Of a DNA stretch of 34,547 nucleotides, positions 15,632 through 24,380 are shown one piece after another. The notes under the pieces were generated by a model. The model worked only from the letters and a program-made list of their open reading frames with translations. It ran no database searches and was not told the origin of the DNA. The stretch's first letter is position 1; each line of letters opens with the position of its first letter. The position numbers and the translations under genes are program-made. The stretch lies in contig DQTH01000181.1 of assembly GCA_015662865.1 (NCBI GenBank), forward strand, positions 1-34,547. The letters are read 5' to 3'. The DNA comes from Desulfocapsa sulfexigens. GTDB taxonomy: Bacteria > Desulfobacterota > Desulfobulbia > Desulfobulbales > Desulfocapsaceae.

Positions 15632-16950
15632 GTTATGAAATGATTGCCCTCAGTATGTTCGGGGGAATGCTTGTAATGTTGTTAACAGGCCAGCGTGTTT
15701 TTGCAGCAATTGGATTTGTTTCTGCAACTGCAGCTTTGTTACTCTATGGGAACGGGGCCATTGAAATGCCGTTTAACGCGGCTTTCAAGTTGTTTAACTG
15801 GTATCCCATGCTGACTTTACCCATGTTTATCTACATGGGATATATTCTTTCCGAGTCAGGTATCGCTGATGATTTATATGGAATGTTTCATGTCTGGTTT
15901 GGCGGGCTCAAGGGAGGACTTGCCATTGGAACAATTGGCCTGATGGTAGTTATTTCTGCCATGAACGGACTAAGTGTTGCAGGAATGGCTATAGGGGCCA
16001 CGATTGCACTGCCGGAAATGCTCAGACGTAATTATGACAAGGTCATGATAACCGGTGTTGTGCAGGCAGGCAGTTCCCTTGGAATATTAGTGCCTCCCAG
16101 TGTTGTGCTGGTACTCTATGGTATGATTGCGCGCCAGCCTGTCGGCAGACTTTGGCTGGCCGGTGTTATCCCAGGTTTAATGATGGCCGCATTTTTTATC
16201 ATCTACATCATTATCAGGTGTAAAATGCAGCCACATCTTGCACCGACTGTCAGCAAAGAAGAACTGGATATGCCGTTCAGTGAAAAACTTAAACTACTGA
16301 AGGCCGGCATTATTCCATTTTTAATTTTCTTTTTTATGACCGGCCTGTTTCTCATGGGCATTACCAGTCTGGTGGAAAGCTCAGCCGTTGGTGCCACTGC
16401 TGCAACAATTGCAGCACTTTTCAAGCGTACTCTAACCAAAAAAGTCATGGAGGACACGATTCGTCAAACACTTGGCATATCCTGTATGTTCATGTGGATC
16501 ATTCTTGCAGCTCTCAGTTTTGGAGCAGTTTTTGATGGAATCGGTGCAGTGAGGGCAATAGAATCCCTGTTTATAACGAAATGGAATCTGAGCCCATGGC
16601 AGGTTCTTGTTATGATGCAGCTGTCTTACATCATAATGGGAATGTTTCTGGATGACACTGCCATGCTGGTGATCGTGGCGCCCCTTTATGTTCCATTGAT
16701 TGTGTCACTCGGTTTCAACCCTATCTGGTATGGAGTTTTGTATACTATTACCTGTCAAATTGCCTATATGACGCCGCCATTTGGCTATAATCTGTTTTTG
16801 ATGCGCGCAATGGCACCTCCGGAAATTACTTTGCCGGATATTTACCGCTCCATCATACCGTTTGTTCTGGTTATGACTTTTACCCTTGTCTTAATAATGG
16901 TTTTTCCTCAAATCGCGCTTTGGCTGCCCGATTTGATCTATACAAAGTAG
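15628..16950 (+). CDS. dctM: TRAP transporter large membrane subunit (DctM family)
   Basis: This 440-residue, highly hydrophobic protein has the multi-helix DctM layout. Recognisable segments include SSLGILVPPSVVLVLYG, typical of the substrate and sodium site region, and MGMFLDDTAMLVIVAPLYVPLI near the C-terminal repeat. DctM is the ion-coupled transport channel of the complex, driven by Na+ or H+ gradients, with substrate delivered by the periplasmic DctP. It overlaps dctQ by 4 bp and is followed 70 nt later by dctP. The sequence says little about the solute. Confidence 0.93.
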   Translation: MSYEMIALSMFGGMLVMLLTGQRVFAAIGFVSATAALLLYGNGAIEMPFNAAFKLFNWYPMLTLPMFIYMGYILSESGIADDLYGMFHVWFGGLKGGLAIGTIGLMVVISAMNGLSVAGMAIGATIALPEMLRRNYDKVMITGVVQAGSSLGILVPPSVVLVLYGMIARQPVGRLWLAGVIPGLMMAAFFIIYIIIRCKMQPHLAPTVSKEELDMPFSEKLKLLKAGIIPFLIFFFMTGLFLMGITSLVESSAVGATAATIAALFKRTLTKKVMEDTIRQTLGISCMFMWIILAALSFGAVFDGIGAVRAIESLFITKWNLSPWQVLVMMQLSYIIMGMFLDDTAMLVIVAPLYVPLIVSLGFNPIWYGVLYTITCQIAYMTPPFGYNLFLMRAMAPPEITLPDIYRSIIPFVLVMTFTLVLIMVFPQIALWLPDLIYTK

Positions 16951-17020
16951 AGCAGCAATATTGCCCCAAGGCTGATCAGTAAGTTCGGCATTGATCTTTT
17001 AACCCTGAAGGAGATAGACA

Positions 17021-18142
17021 ATGAAAGACGAAAAAACTGTAATCGAACCCAAGATAATCGAACCGAAAAATGAAGTTCAAAATAATGGTCGCAGGGATTT
17101 TATTAAGAAGGCCGGTGTTGCCACTGCTGGTGCGGTTGCCGCATCAACCGTGTTTTCTCCGGCGGCTTATGTGTATGCCGCATCAAAACCGATCAAATGG
17201 CGTTTGCAAACCTATTCCGGAGCTCCTCTGGGAGCCCATATTATCAAACCCCAAATCGAGGCCTTTAACCGTGCAGCTCATGGACAGATGGAAATTGAGT
17301 TGTACTACGCCGATCAGCTTGTTGCGACCGGTGAACTTTTTCGGGCTATGCAAAATGGAATGATTGACGCAGTGCAGAGTGATGATGCCACCATGGCGTC
17401 ACCCGTTGATATTAATGTGTTTGGCGGTTATTTCCCCTTTTCAACACGTTATAGTCTAGACCTTCCCGTATTGTTTAAATACTACGGTCTGGATAAAATC
17501 TGGAAAGAAGCCTACGATGAGGTGAGGGGAGTTGAATGGCTTGGAGCCGGAGCATGGGATCCGCTTCATATTTTCAGTAAAAAACCAATCCGCAGCCTTG
17601 CTGATATGAAGGGTAAACGCGTATTTGGTGTACCAACAGCAGGTAAGTTTCTGTCCCGTTACGGCCTGGTGCCTGTAACACTTCCATGGGATGACATAGA
17701 AGTGGCCATTCAAACCGGTGAACTGGATGGTGTTGCCTGGTGCGGATTTACCGAGGCATATGAAGTTGGCTGGGCTGATGTTTGTAATTACGCACTGCTT
17801 AACAACGTAACAGGGGCCTGGTGTGGGTCATATTTTGCCAATTCGAAAAGCTGGGCTAAAGTTCCTCCCCATTTACAGGAATTGTTCAAACTCTCCATGG
17901 ACAGTTCACACTACTACCGTCAGGTCTGGTATTGGGGCGGAGAAGCCAAGCTTCGCGTTGAAGGTAAAAAGATGGAATTGACCACAATACCGGCAGCAGA
18001 ATGGGATCAGGTGGTCGAGGATTCCAAAGCGTTCTGGGATGAAATTGCTTCCATTAGTCCACGTGCGAAAAAAGTTGTGGAAATTTTCAAACAATATTCT
18101 AAAACTATGGAAAAAGCCGGAGTTCCATACCGTTATAGTTGA
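17021..18142 (+). CDS. dctP: TRAP transporter substrate-binding protein (DctP family), Tat-exported
   Basis: This 373-residue periplasmic binding protein has a long N-region, a twin-arginine signal (RRDFIKK, 24-30), a hydrophobic alanine-rich core and a likely cleavage site at about VYA-AS (53/54), so it is probably exported folded by the Tat system. The mature part is a DctP domain (GRLADMKG-type region near 190, DGVAWCGFTEAYEVGWADVCNY near 240). It is rich in tryptophan and tyrosine, and in the segment where many DctP proteins read KGLKIR, with the carboxylate-binding arginine, this one reads KGKRVFG, so the arginine may be shifted or absent. That would suit an amine or zwitterion rather than a dicarboxylate, but the alignment is by eye. 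AGGAG lies 7 nt before the ATG, and a strong hairpin follows the stop. Confidence 0.9.
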   Translation: MKDEKTVIEPKIIEPKNEVQNNGRRDFIKKAGVATAGAVAASTVFSPAAYVYAASKPIKWRLQTYSGAPLGAHIIKPQIEAFNRAAHGQMEIELYYADQLVATGELFRAMQNGMIDAVQSDDATMASPVDINVFGGYFPFSTRYSLDLPVLFKYYGLDKIWKEAYDEVRGVEWLGAGAWDPLHIFSKKPIRSLADMKGKRVFGVPTAGKFLSRYGLVPVTLPWDDIEVAIQTGELDGVAWCGFTEAYEVGWADVCNYALLNNVTGAWCGSYFANSKSWAKVPPHLQELFKLSMDSSHYYRQVWYWGGEAKLRVEGKKMELTTIPAAEWDQVVEDSKAFWDEIASISPRAKKVVEIFKQYSKTMEKAGVPYRYS

Positions 18143-18151
18143 TCTCCATTT

Positions 18152-18182
18152 CCAGGCCCCTGTTTCCCTGACAGGGGCCTGG
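18152..18182 (+). terminator. Strong hairpin after dctP, probable terminator
   Basis: CCAGGCCCCTGT (18152-18163) pairs perfectly over 12 bp with ACAGGGGCCTGG (18171-18182) around a 7-base loop, 10 bp after the dctP stop. The sequence after it (CTGTTGTTGTG) is T-rich but not a pure T-run. It should end or stabilise the TRAP transcript and separates it from the flavoprotein genes. Confidence 0.75.
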
Positions 18183-18330
18183 CTGTTGTTGTGACGAAAT
18201 CCCAAGCTGATTGCATTCCCCTCCATAGTAAATTTCCATCCTTTTTCCCTCACGAAACGTACTGTTTTTATAAAATAAACAACAAATCAGATTATTTCAC
18301 TAAAGAGAATGCACTATTTAGGCTTTTAAA

Positions 18331-18359
18331 TTGACTGAATGGTCACTGTTTGTTAATAT
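18331..18359 (+). promoter_or_regulatory. Promoter positioned for a leaderless flavoprotein mRNA
   Basis: TTGACT (18331-18336), 17 bp, TAATAT (18354-18359). The expected transcription start, 6-8 bases after the -10 box, falls on or next to the A of the ATG at 18366, and no Shine-Dalgarno sequence precedes that ATG. This arrangement predicts a leaderless or nearly leaderless mRNA. Confidence 0.55.
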
Positions 18360-18365
18360 TTGGCT

Positions 18366-19811
18366 ATGATTGATGAGCAAAGTACACATACATTGAACAG
18401 TGACAAGGCAGGAGAGAACGCTCTCCTTGCTGATGTTGATGTTGCCATTATTGGCGGTGGCGTTGTTGGCTGCGCGGTTACGCGTAGAATGGCACTTGAA
18501 GGAGCCTCTGTTGTCCTGATTGAAAAAGCAGCAGATATTCTAGATGGTGCCAGTAAAGGAAACAGTGCTATTCTACATACCGGATTTGATGCACCGGTCG
18601 GAACACTTGAGTGGGAATGTGTTCAAAAAGGCTATAACGAATATCTCGAAATTCATGAAAGTCTCAACCTTCCGCTTCTAAAATCAGGCGCTCTTGTTGC
18701 TGCCTGGACAGAAGAGGAAGAGGCCCGTTTTTCAGAAATATTAAAAAAGGGAAATGAGAATAATGTAAAAGATCTTCGTCTTCTAAGCAGTTCCGAAGCT
18801 CTGGCTCTTGAACCAAATTTATCAAAAGATATCCGAGCAGCGATTGCTATTCCGCGTGAATACGTAATTGATCCCTGGTCAGCACCTCTTGCTTACTTAA
18901 TGCAGGCACTTCAGAATGGCGGGCAGGCATTGTTTAATGCAGGAGTTATCGGAGGTGAGTTTAACGGATCTGAATGGATTCTTAAAACCGTCAGAGGGAC
19001 TGTTCGCGCACGCTACGTTATTAACAGTGCAGGGTTATACGGAGATATTGTGAACAAGGATGTCCTTGGAGCCTCCGATTTTACAATCAAGCCACGAAAA
19101 GGACAGTTTGTTGTATTTGATAAAGCGGCTAATAAACTGGTCCGTTCTATTATTCTACCAGTGCCCACCAAACGCACAAAAGGGATAGTGCTCTTTCCGA
19201 CAATTTTTGGAAATCTGATGGTTGGTCCCACTGCAGAGGAACAGGATGACAGAGATGATGCCTCTGTTGATGAAACAATCTTAAATGATTTACATGCTCA
19301 GGCAATAAAAAAACTTCCAGCCCTTGCAGGCATACCGGTTACCGCAACATATGCTGGTATCAGACCAGCTACAGAACGACCGGAATACAGAATTACTCAA
19401 GATAAGGATAGAAACTGGATCACCCTTGGAGGTATACGATCAACAGGATTAACATCAGCTCTGGGCATTGCCCAACATGTGCATGGATTGTTGACAGGGC
19501 AGGGTGCTGAATTCAGAAAAGTTGATAATCCTTCCGTACCATTTGTTCCAAATCTGGCTGAGCATCTTCCAAGGGATTGTGACACACCTGGATATGGTGA
19601 AATTGTTTGTCATTGTGAAATGGTAACCCAACGTGAAATAAAAGCCGTACTTGAAAGTGAAATATTGCCGGCTGGAAGTCTGTCAGGTTTGAAAAGACGA
19701 ACTCGTGTGACAATGGGAAGGTGTCAGGGGTTCTATTGTTCGGCTCGTCTTGCGGAATTGACAGACGGAAAATTTGCAAAGCCAATTGCTGTTGGAGATG
19801 CAAATGAGTGA
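18366..19811 (+). CDS. GlpA-like FAD-dependent dehydrogenase with C-terminal BFD-like [2Fe-2S] domain
   Basis: From the ATG at 18366 the protein has 481 residues; an in-frame TTG lies two codons earlier. The N-terminal part is a DAO/GlpA-type flavoprotein with the dinucleotide loop IIGGGVVGCAV (28-38) and GNSAILHTGFD, as in glycerol-3-phosphate and 2-hydroxyglutarate oxidoreductases. The C-terminal part is a BFD-like [2Fe-2S] domain with C415-H-C417 and C453-x4-C458. Family members oxidise glycerol 3-phosphate, proline, hydroxyproline, opines or N-methylated amino acids, passing electrons to a partner flavoprotein. The HcnB-like partner follows with overlapping stop and start. Next to a glycine cleavage operon and a transporter, a role in oxidising an amine or amino acid that feeds glycine is plausible, but glycerol 3-phosphate is an equal candidate. 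No GlpC-type or DUF1667-type third subunit is present. Confidence 0.85.
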   Translation: MIDEQSTHTLNSDKAGENALLADVDVAIIGGGVVGCAVTRRMALEGASVVLIEKAADILDGASKGNSAILHTGFDAPVGTLEWECVQKGYNEYLEIHESLNLPLLKSGALVAAWTEEEEARFSEILKKGNENNVKDLRLLSSSEALALEPNLSKDIRAAIAIPREYVIDPWSAPLAYLMQALQNGGQALFNAGVIGGEFNGSEWILKTVRGTVRARYVINSAGLYGDIVNKDVLGASDFTIKPRKGQFVVFDKAANKLVRSIILPVPTKRTKGIVLFPTIFGNLMVGPTAEEQDDRDDASVDETILNDLHAQAIKKLPALAGIPVTATYAGIRPATERPEYRITQDKDRNWITLGGIRSTGLTSALGIAQHVHGLLTGQGAEFRKVDNPSVPFVPNLAEHLPRDCDTPGYGEIVCHCEMVTQREIKAVLESEILPAGSLSGLKRRTRVTMGRCQGFYCSARLAELTDGKFAKPIAVGDANE

Positions 19812-20772
19812 AAAACTGAAACACATAACATGTGATGTTGCCATTATTGGAGCTGGTCCAGCAGGTCTTTCAGCTGCAACTGCTTTAAAAAAAGAAGGCA
19901 TAGAACGGGTTATAGTTATAGACCGCGAAACTGAAGGGGGAGGGATTCCCCGTCACTGCGGACATCCTCCATTTGGCATACTGGAATACAAAAGAATACT
20001 TACCGGCCCTTTGTATGCCAGGCGAAATGTGAAAACAGCACTTAGTTCAGGTGTTGAACTGATGCTTAAAACTACCGTGATTTCACTGGGAGCTGAAGGA
20101 AAGTTATCTCTTCTGTCACCTGATGGTCCAATTGAATTGGTGGCAAAGCGTGTACTTATCGCAACAGGTACTCGTGAGACGCCACGATCGGCAAGGATGG
20201 TTTCAGGCAACAGACCATTGGGCATATGTAATACTGGTGCTTTGCAGTCAATGGTATATCTGAAAAATCGAATTCCATTCAAGCAGCCGGTGATTGTTGG
20301 AAGTGAAATAGTAAGTTTTTCTGCTCTTTTCACCTGTAAAAAAGCAGGAATTAAACCGGTTGCAATGCTGGAAGAAAAGGCAGGCACCAGTGTAATGTGG
20401 CCGATTAAGTATGTCTTAAATATTATTGGAGTTCCGTTATTTTTGAATACAAAAATAACAAATATAGCGGGGAAAGATCGCGTGCAAAGCGTGACAGTTG
20501 TGGATAAGAATGGAAAGGAAAGGGAGATTGTCTGCGATGGTGTTCTTTTTACCGGCAAATTCATACCCGAATCAAGTCTGATGCGGATGAGTCATCTTGA
20601 AATTGATCAAAATATTGGTATGCCCAGGGTTGATCGGTATGGCCGATGTTCGGATCCGAGCTATTATGTGGCTGGCAATATAGTGTTTAATCCAGTTAAA
20701 GTTGCAGGCAAATGCTGGAAATCAGGGCAAATTGCAGCACAACGGATAGCAAAAGATTTAGCAAATCAATGA
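19804..20772 (+). CDS. HcnB-like NAD(P)/FAD-dependent oxidoreductase, partner of the GlpA-like protein
   Basis: I place the start at the ATG at 19804 (322 residues) because GGAG lies 6 nt upstream and the start overlaps the stop of the preceding gene; an earlier in-frame ATG at 19774 lies well inside that gene. The protein is a two-dinucleotide-domain flavoprotein of the pyridine nucleotide-disulfide class: FAD loop AIIGAGPAGLSAA, then GGGIPRHCGHPPFG and TGPLYARR, features of the HcnB/opine oxidase subunit family, and ATGTRETPR before the second domain. It lacks a classical CxxxxC redox disulfide. Such proteins act with a DAO-type subunit, as in hydrogen cyanide synthase, octopine oxidase or D-hydroxyproline dehydrogenase. 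It is shorter than the usual 400 or more residues of that family and has no C-terminal extension. Confidence 0.82.
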   Translation: MSEKLKHITCDVAIIGAGPAGLSAATALKKEGIERVIVIDRETEGGGIPRHCGHPPFGILEYKRILTGPLYARRNVKTALSSGVELMLKTTVISLGAEGKLSLLSPDGPIELVAKRVLIATGTRETPRSARMVSGNRPLGICNTGALQSMVYLKNRIPFKQPVIVGSEIVSFSALFTCKKAGIKPVAMLEEKAGTSVMWPIKYVLNIIGVPLFLNTKITNIAGKDRVQSVTVVDKNGKEREIVCDGVLFTGKFIPESSLMRMSHLEIDQNIGMPRVDRYGRCSDPSYYVAGNIVFNPVKVAGKCWKSGQIAAQRIAKDLANQ

Positions 20773-20798
20773 TCCCTATTAAGATTGAAGAAATATAA

Positions 20799-21455
20799 TC
20801 AATCCAACAAAGAGATTATTTTCCAACCTCTTTTTCTGGCAATTTCTACCAACTTTTCATCAGGATCCACCGCAACAACTGTTTCTACTAGTTCCATTAG
20901 TGGCAAATCGTTATGTGAGTCACTATAAAAAAAACATCCATCCAGGCTAATGTTCATTTTTTCAAGCCATTTGTTTAAACGAAGAACTTTTCCTTCATGA
21001 AAACAGGGGGTTCCATCTACTTGCGTTGTATAGCGACCTTTAATAATTTTTGGATCAGTCGCAAGTAAATGTTCAATACCAAAGGCTTCTACAATAGGTT
21101 TGGTTATGAAACTGTTAGTAGCTGTAATAACAAGTAGGGTATGACCCTGGTCGCGATGAAATTTAACAAGTGATTTTGCCTTTGAGCCAATCATTGGCAT
21201 GATAACATCCTGCATAAACTCTTTATGCAATAATCGAAGTTCTTCCATGGATCGTTCAGCCAAAGGCTTGAAGCTGAAAGCAGAATATTCATAGATGTCA
21301 AGATTTCCCTGTTTATACATCTCGTAAAACTTTTCATTAGCCTCACGATAACTATTTTCATTTACGAGTTTCTTCTGAACAAGAAAGTTTCCCCAGCCAT
21401 GATCGCTGTCTCCACTAAGTAAAGTATTATCCAGATCGAATATAGCTAAAGTCAT
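20799..21455 (-). CDS. HAD-superfamily (IB, SerB-like) phosphatase
   Basis: This 218-residue protein, counted from ATG at 21453-21455, has HAD motif I FDLDNTLLSGDSD (nucleophile Asp7, acid/base Asp9), motif II in LLVITATNSF and the closing motif YSDSHNDLPLME. It belongs to the subclass IB family near phosphoserine phosphatase and is annotated in many genomes simply as HAD-IB hydrolase; the true substrate is unknown. A TTG four codons upstream (21467) is an alternative start; neither start has a good ribosome site. It converges on the flavoprotein gene with a 26-bp gap and is the last gene of the minus-strand series that begins with lysC. Involvement in serine synthesis with serC, 9 kb away, is possible but unproven. 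Confidence 0.8.
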   Translation of the reverse strand: MTLAIFDLDNTLLSGDSDHGWGNFLVQKKLVNENSYREANEKFYEMYKQGNLDIYEYSAFSFKPLAERSMEELRLLHKEFMQDVIMPMIGSKAKSLVKFHRDQGHTLLVITATNSFITKPIVEAFGIEHLLATDPKIIKGRYTTQVDGTPCFHEGKVLRLNKWLEKMNISLDGCFFYSDSHNDLPLMELVETVVAVDPDEKLVEIARKRGWKIISLLD

Positions 21456-21465
21456 TCGGGCGCTC

Positions 21466-21488
21466 AATTTGTTAATGTAATTTGTTAA
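21466..21488. repeat. Direct repeat AATTTGTTAA upstream of the HAD phosphatase
   Basis: AATTTGTTAA occurs twice (21466-21475 and 21479-21488) separated by three bases, directly upstream of the phosphatase start. It could be an operator with a 13-bp period, but in such an AT-rich spacer it may be chance. Confidence 0.3.
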
Positions 21489-21628
21489 GAAATTCTGCAG
21501 ACGATAATAGAGGATGTAGGATGAAGTGGCAAAGGATATTCGTTGTAGAGTGTTTTAAACCGACAAACAACAAATGTCGCATAATGTATATTATGTTTAG
21601 TTTTTTCTTATGTTGTTATTTCCGTAAG

Positions 21629-23353
21629 TTAGTCGCCAGGAAAAGCAATATTTGTCACCCTGACCTGCCAACTGCGTTTTCCTCTGAAAAAATTTATGCT
21701 TGGAGTGTAAAAGAATTCTTTTTCTTTATTGGTTTTACATTTGTCCTTGAGATCGCCAAGCCCAAAACCAATACCTTTGATTGTTGAATTGCCACAAACA
21801 AAACTCAAGCGTAAATGGTTTTTATCCTTTCCTATTTGCGATAATTCCTTGAGTGATGTCTTTGTGTCACGAAAAATCAGCTGAGGATTGGCTTGTCCAA
21901 AGGGTTCCATGAGATGAATTTGAGCAAGCAGCTTCTTAGTAAAAAGCCTGGCAACTGTGATGTCCGCATCACTTTCTACTTGAACTTTATCATATTTGCC
22001 TTTGTTTTGAGCATATACCGCCTCATCAAATAACTTAGCGAATTTATTGATATTTCTAGTATCCAAACTCATCCCAGCTGCCATTTTATGGCCACCATAC
22101 CCAATTAATGCCTTCTTGCAAACATCCAGAGCATCATACAAATTCACACCAGGTATAGATCGGGCTGATCCTTTAAATAATGTATCCCCTTGATTACACA
22201 ATACGATGCTTGGTTTATTAAATTTATCGACAAGATTCGATGCCACAATTCCAGCCACACCAATATGGTAAGTACCTGCTACAATTGTTGAGTATTTCGT
22301 GTTAATAGCACAAGAGGAAATCTCATCCAAGGCCTTATCTAGTTGTCCTATATTGATGTTAATTCGTTGTTTATTTGTATTTATTAAATCCTCCGCAATT
22401 TCCTCTGCTTCCTTTTTTTTCTCTGATAGCAAAAGATAAACTGCTTTCTCAGCCTTTCCCAATCGACCTGCTGCATTTATTTTTGGAGCAATTTGAAAAG
22501 CAATATCTTCAGATCTTACAAAGGTACAATCTATATTCGTTCTTCTGCAGAGTGCTTCCAGGCCCTTATTGGTTTTTTGGGCCATCGTCTCCATACCTGC
22601 TTTTACCAGTGTTCTGTTCACTCCGGTTAACGGAACCATGTCAGCCACAGTCCCTACTCCAACTAAATCAAGCAGTATCTTGAGATTGGGTAATTGACAA
22701 GATTCATCAAAAAATCCAGATTGGTTCAGCTTGCTTCTGATACCCATTGCAAAATAAAAGGCCAGTCCTACTCCAGCCATGTTTTTGTCTGGGAAATTAC
22801 AATCTTTTTGTTTTGGATTAACAACGGCATCGGCAGGTACCCTATCTTCTGGAGGAGTATGATGATCTGTGATTATTGTTTGGTAACCAAGAGATTTTGC
22901 ATGGAGTACCGCCTCGTATGCGGAAATACCGTTATCCACGGTTATTAACAATTTTTCCCTGTGGTTATCCCTGGTTGTTATTCTCTCAAGGATATTTTTT
23001 TCCAGTCCATAACCTTCAGTTAATCGATTGGGAATGTAAAAATCAGCCTTATAGCCAAGTGATTTGAAAAATTTTAGCAACAATGCTGTGGCAGTGGTTC
23101 CATCTACATCGTAATCGCCCCAGATAAGTATTTGAGATCCTGCGTCCATTGCTTTAATAGCGATATTTACTGCCAAATCCATGTCTTTCATTAAAAATGG
23201 ACTTGGTAGCTCGCTTAGTTTTGGCTCTAGAAATTCTATAACAGAATCTTTTCCTGTTACTCCACGTTGTTCCAATAGTTTTTGTACAAACGGGTCCAGA
23301 ATTGTGCCATTTGAAAGTGTTATGGGCGCTTTGGGAGGTCTTTGCTGAAACAT
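21629..23353 (-). CDS. recJ: Single-stranded-DNA-specific exonuclease RecJ
   Basis: This 574-residue protein has RecJ DHH-family motifs: WGDYDVDGTTATALL (motif I, 78-92), ITVDNGISA (motif II) and TDHHTPPEDRVPADAVVNP (motif III, DHH at 163-165), then a DHHA1 segment with GYGGHKMAAGM and a C-terminal OB-like domain. RecJ degrades single-stranded DNA 5' to 3' in recombination and mismatch repair. Length is normal. It lies 70 nt after miaA on the same strand and is followed by a 160-bp AT-rich spacer before the phosphatase gene. Confidence 0.97.
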   Translation of the reverse strand: MFQQRPPKAPITLSNGTILDPFVQKLLEQRGVTGKDSVIEFLEPKLSELPSPFLMKDMDLAVNIAIKAMDAGSQILIWGDYDVDGTTATALLLKFFKSLGYKADFYIPNRLTEGYGLEKNILERITTRDNHREKLLITVDNGISAYEAVLHAKSLGYQTIITDHHTPPEDRVPADAVVNPKQKDCNFPDKNMAGVGLAFYFAMGIRSKLNQSGFFDESCQLPNLKILLDLVGVGTVADMVPLTGVNRTLVKAGMETMAQKTNKGLEALCRRTNIDCTFVRSEDIAFQIAPKINAAGRLGKAEKAVYLLLSEKKKEAEEIAEDLINTNKQRININIGQLDKALDEISSCAINTKYSTIVAGTYHIGVAGIVASNLVDKFNKPSIVLCNQGDTLFKGSARSIPGVNLYDALDVCKKALIGYGGHKMAAGMSLDTRNINKFAKLFDEAVYAQNKGKYDKVQVESDADITVARLFTKKLLAQIHLMEPFGQANPQLIFRDTKTSLKELSQIGKDKNHLRLSFVCGNSTIKGIGFGLGDLKDKCKTNKEKEFFYTPSINFFRGKRSWQVRVTNIAFPGD

Positions 23354-23423
23354 ATATTTGGGGTCGCTAATAAATTTGCCATGCCTTAGTTAACCCAATA
23401 CATGAACCTTTATCTGTAACATA

Positions 23424-24377
23424 CTAAATTAGTGCGGATAAAAAACGTTGCACTTCATCTGGTATTCTTGTTGTATCATTGATATCAAACCAGGAGATTC
23501 CTTCAATCTTTTTAAACCAGGTAAACTGACGCTTGGCATATCTTTTAGTGTCTCGTGCGAGAAAGCCTATCATTTCCTGTTTTGTCCACTCTCCTTTCAG
23601 CATTTTTACCATATGATGATATCCTATGGATTGCATGGATTTTAAATCAGGGTTGTAGCCAGTATTTATTAGTTGCTCTACTTCCTGCTGAAGTCCGTTT
23701 TGAAGCATGATTTGACTTCGTTTTTCAATTCTAGAATATAACTTATCTCTTCCACAAGTGAGGCCAATGATATAAAGATTTGGAAACCTGATTTCTCTTT
23801 GTTTTTTATGCTCTGCTATCAAGGAGGACCATTTTTCACCAGTTCCTTTGAATATTTCCAACGCCCTGATAAGTCGATGCGTGTCGTTTTTATGTATTCT
23901 TTTGGCAGAAATACAGTCAACTGACATTAATTGTTCATGTAGTACATTACGTCCTTTGTCGGTTAGTTCATTATTAATCTCTTTTCTGATTTCAGGAAAT
24001 GCTGGAATTTGCACTGACAAACCATTAATTAATGCTTTCAGGTATAGACCTGTTCCGCCAGTAAGCAAAACATTCTTTCCCTTTTCTATTATTTCTTCTA
24101 TTGCTGTAAGCGATAATTTCTCAAATTTCCCTGCATCAAATGGCTCGTCCGGATTTACCACGCCAATTAAATGATGGGGAATACCCATCATTTCATCTTT
24201 AGTAATTTTTGCAGTCCCGATATCCATGTGTCGATACACCTGCATGGAATCAACACTGATAATTTCAAAGTCAAACTGTTGAGCAAGCTCTATTGACAAT
24301 GCTGTTTTTCCAATGGCAGTTGGTCCAATAAGCACTGTAATTGGCCGAGTGATCGGGAAGGATACTTTTTCACTCAT
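23424..24377 (-). CDS. miaA: tRNA dimethylallyltransferase MiaA
   Basis: This 317-residue enzyme transfers the dimethylallyl group to A37 of tRNAs that read UNN codons. The P-loop GPTAIGKT (18-25), DSMQVYRHMDIGTAK and HHLIGVVNPDEPFDAGKF are diagnostic, and the family's TGGTGLYLKAL and RYAKRQFTWFKK segments are present. It starts 3 nt after the stop of the HhH-domain gene, so the two are cotranscribed. Residues and length are typical. Confidence 0.97.
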   Translation of the reverse strand: MSEKVSFPITRPITVLIGPTAIGKTALSIELAQQFDFEIISVDSMQVYRHMDIGTAKITKDEMMGIPHHLIGVVNPDEPFDAGKFEKLSLTAIEEIIEKGKNVLLTGGTGLYLKALINGLSVQIPAFPEIRKEINNELTDKGRNVLHEQLMSVDCISAKRIHKNDTHRLIRALEIFKGTGEKWSSLIAEHKKQREIRFPNLYIIGLTCGRDKLYSRIEKRSQIMLQNGLQQEVEQLINTGYNPDLKSMQSIGYHHMVKMLKGEWTKQEMIGFLARDTKRYAKRQFTWFKKIEGISWFDINDTTRIPDEVQRFLSALI

Positions 24378-24380
24378 CGT

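Noticed and set aside
18366-20772. Hydrogen cyanide synthase (HcnBC) making HCN from glycine
   Set aside because: HcnB-like and DAO-type subunits are present, but no HcnA; the DAO-type protein carries a GlpA-like BFD domain, so the pair fits the broader family of amino acid or glycerol-3-phosphate dehydrogenases better.
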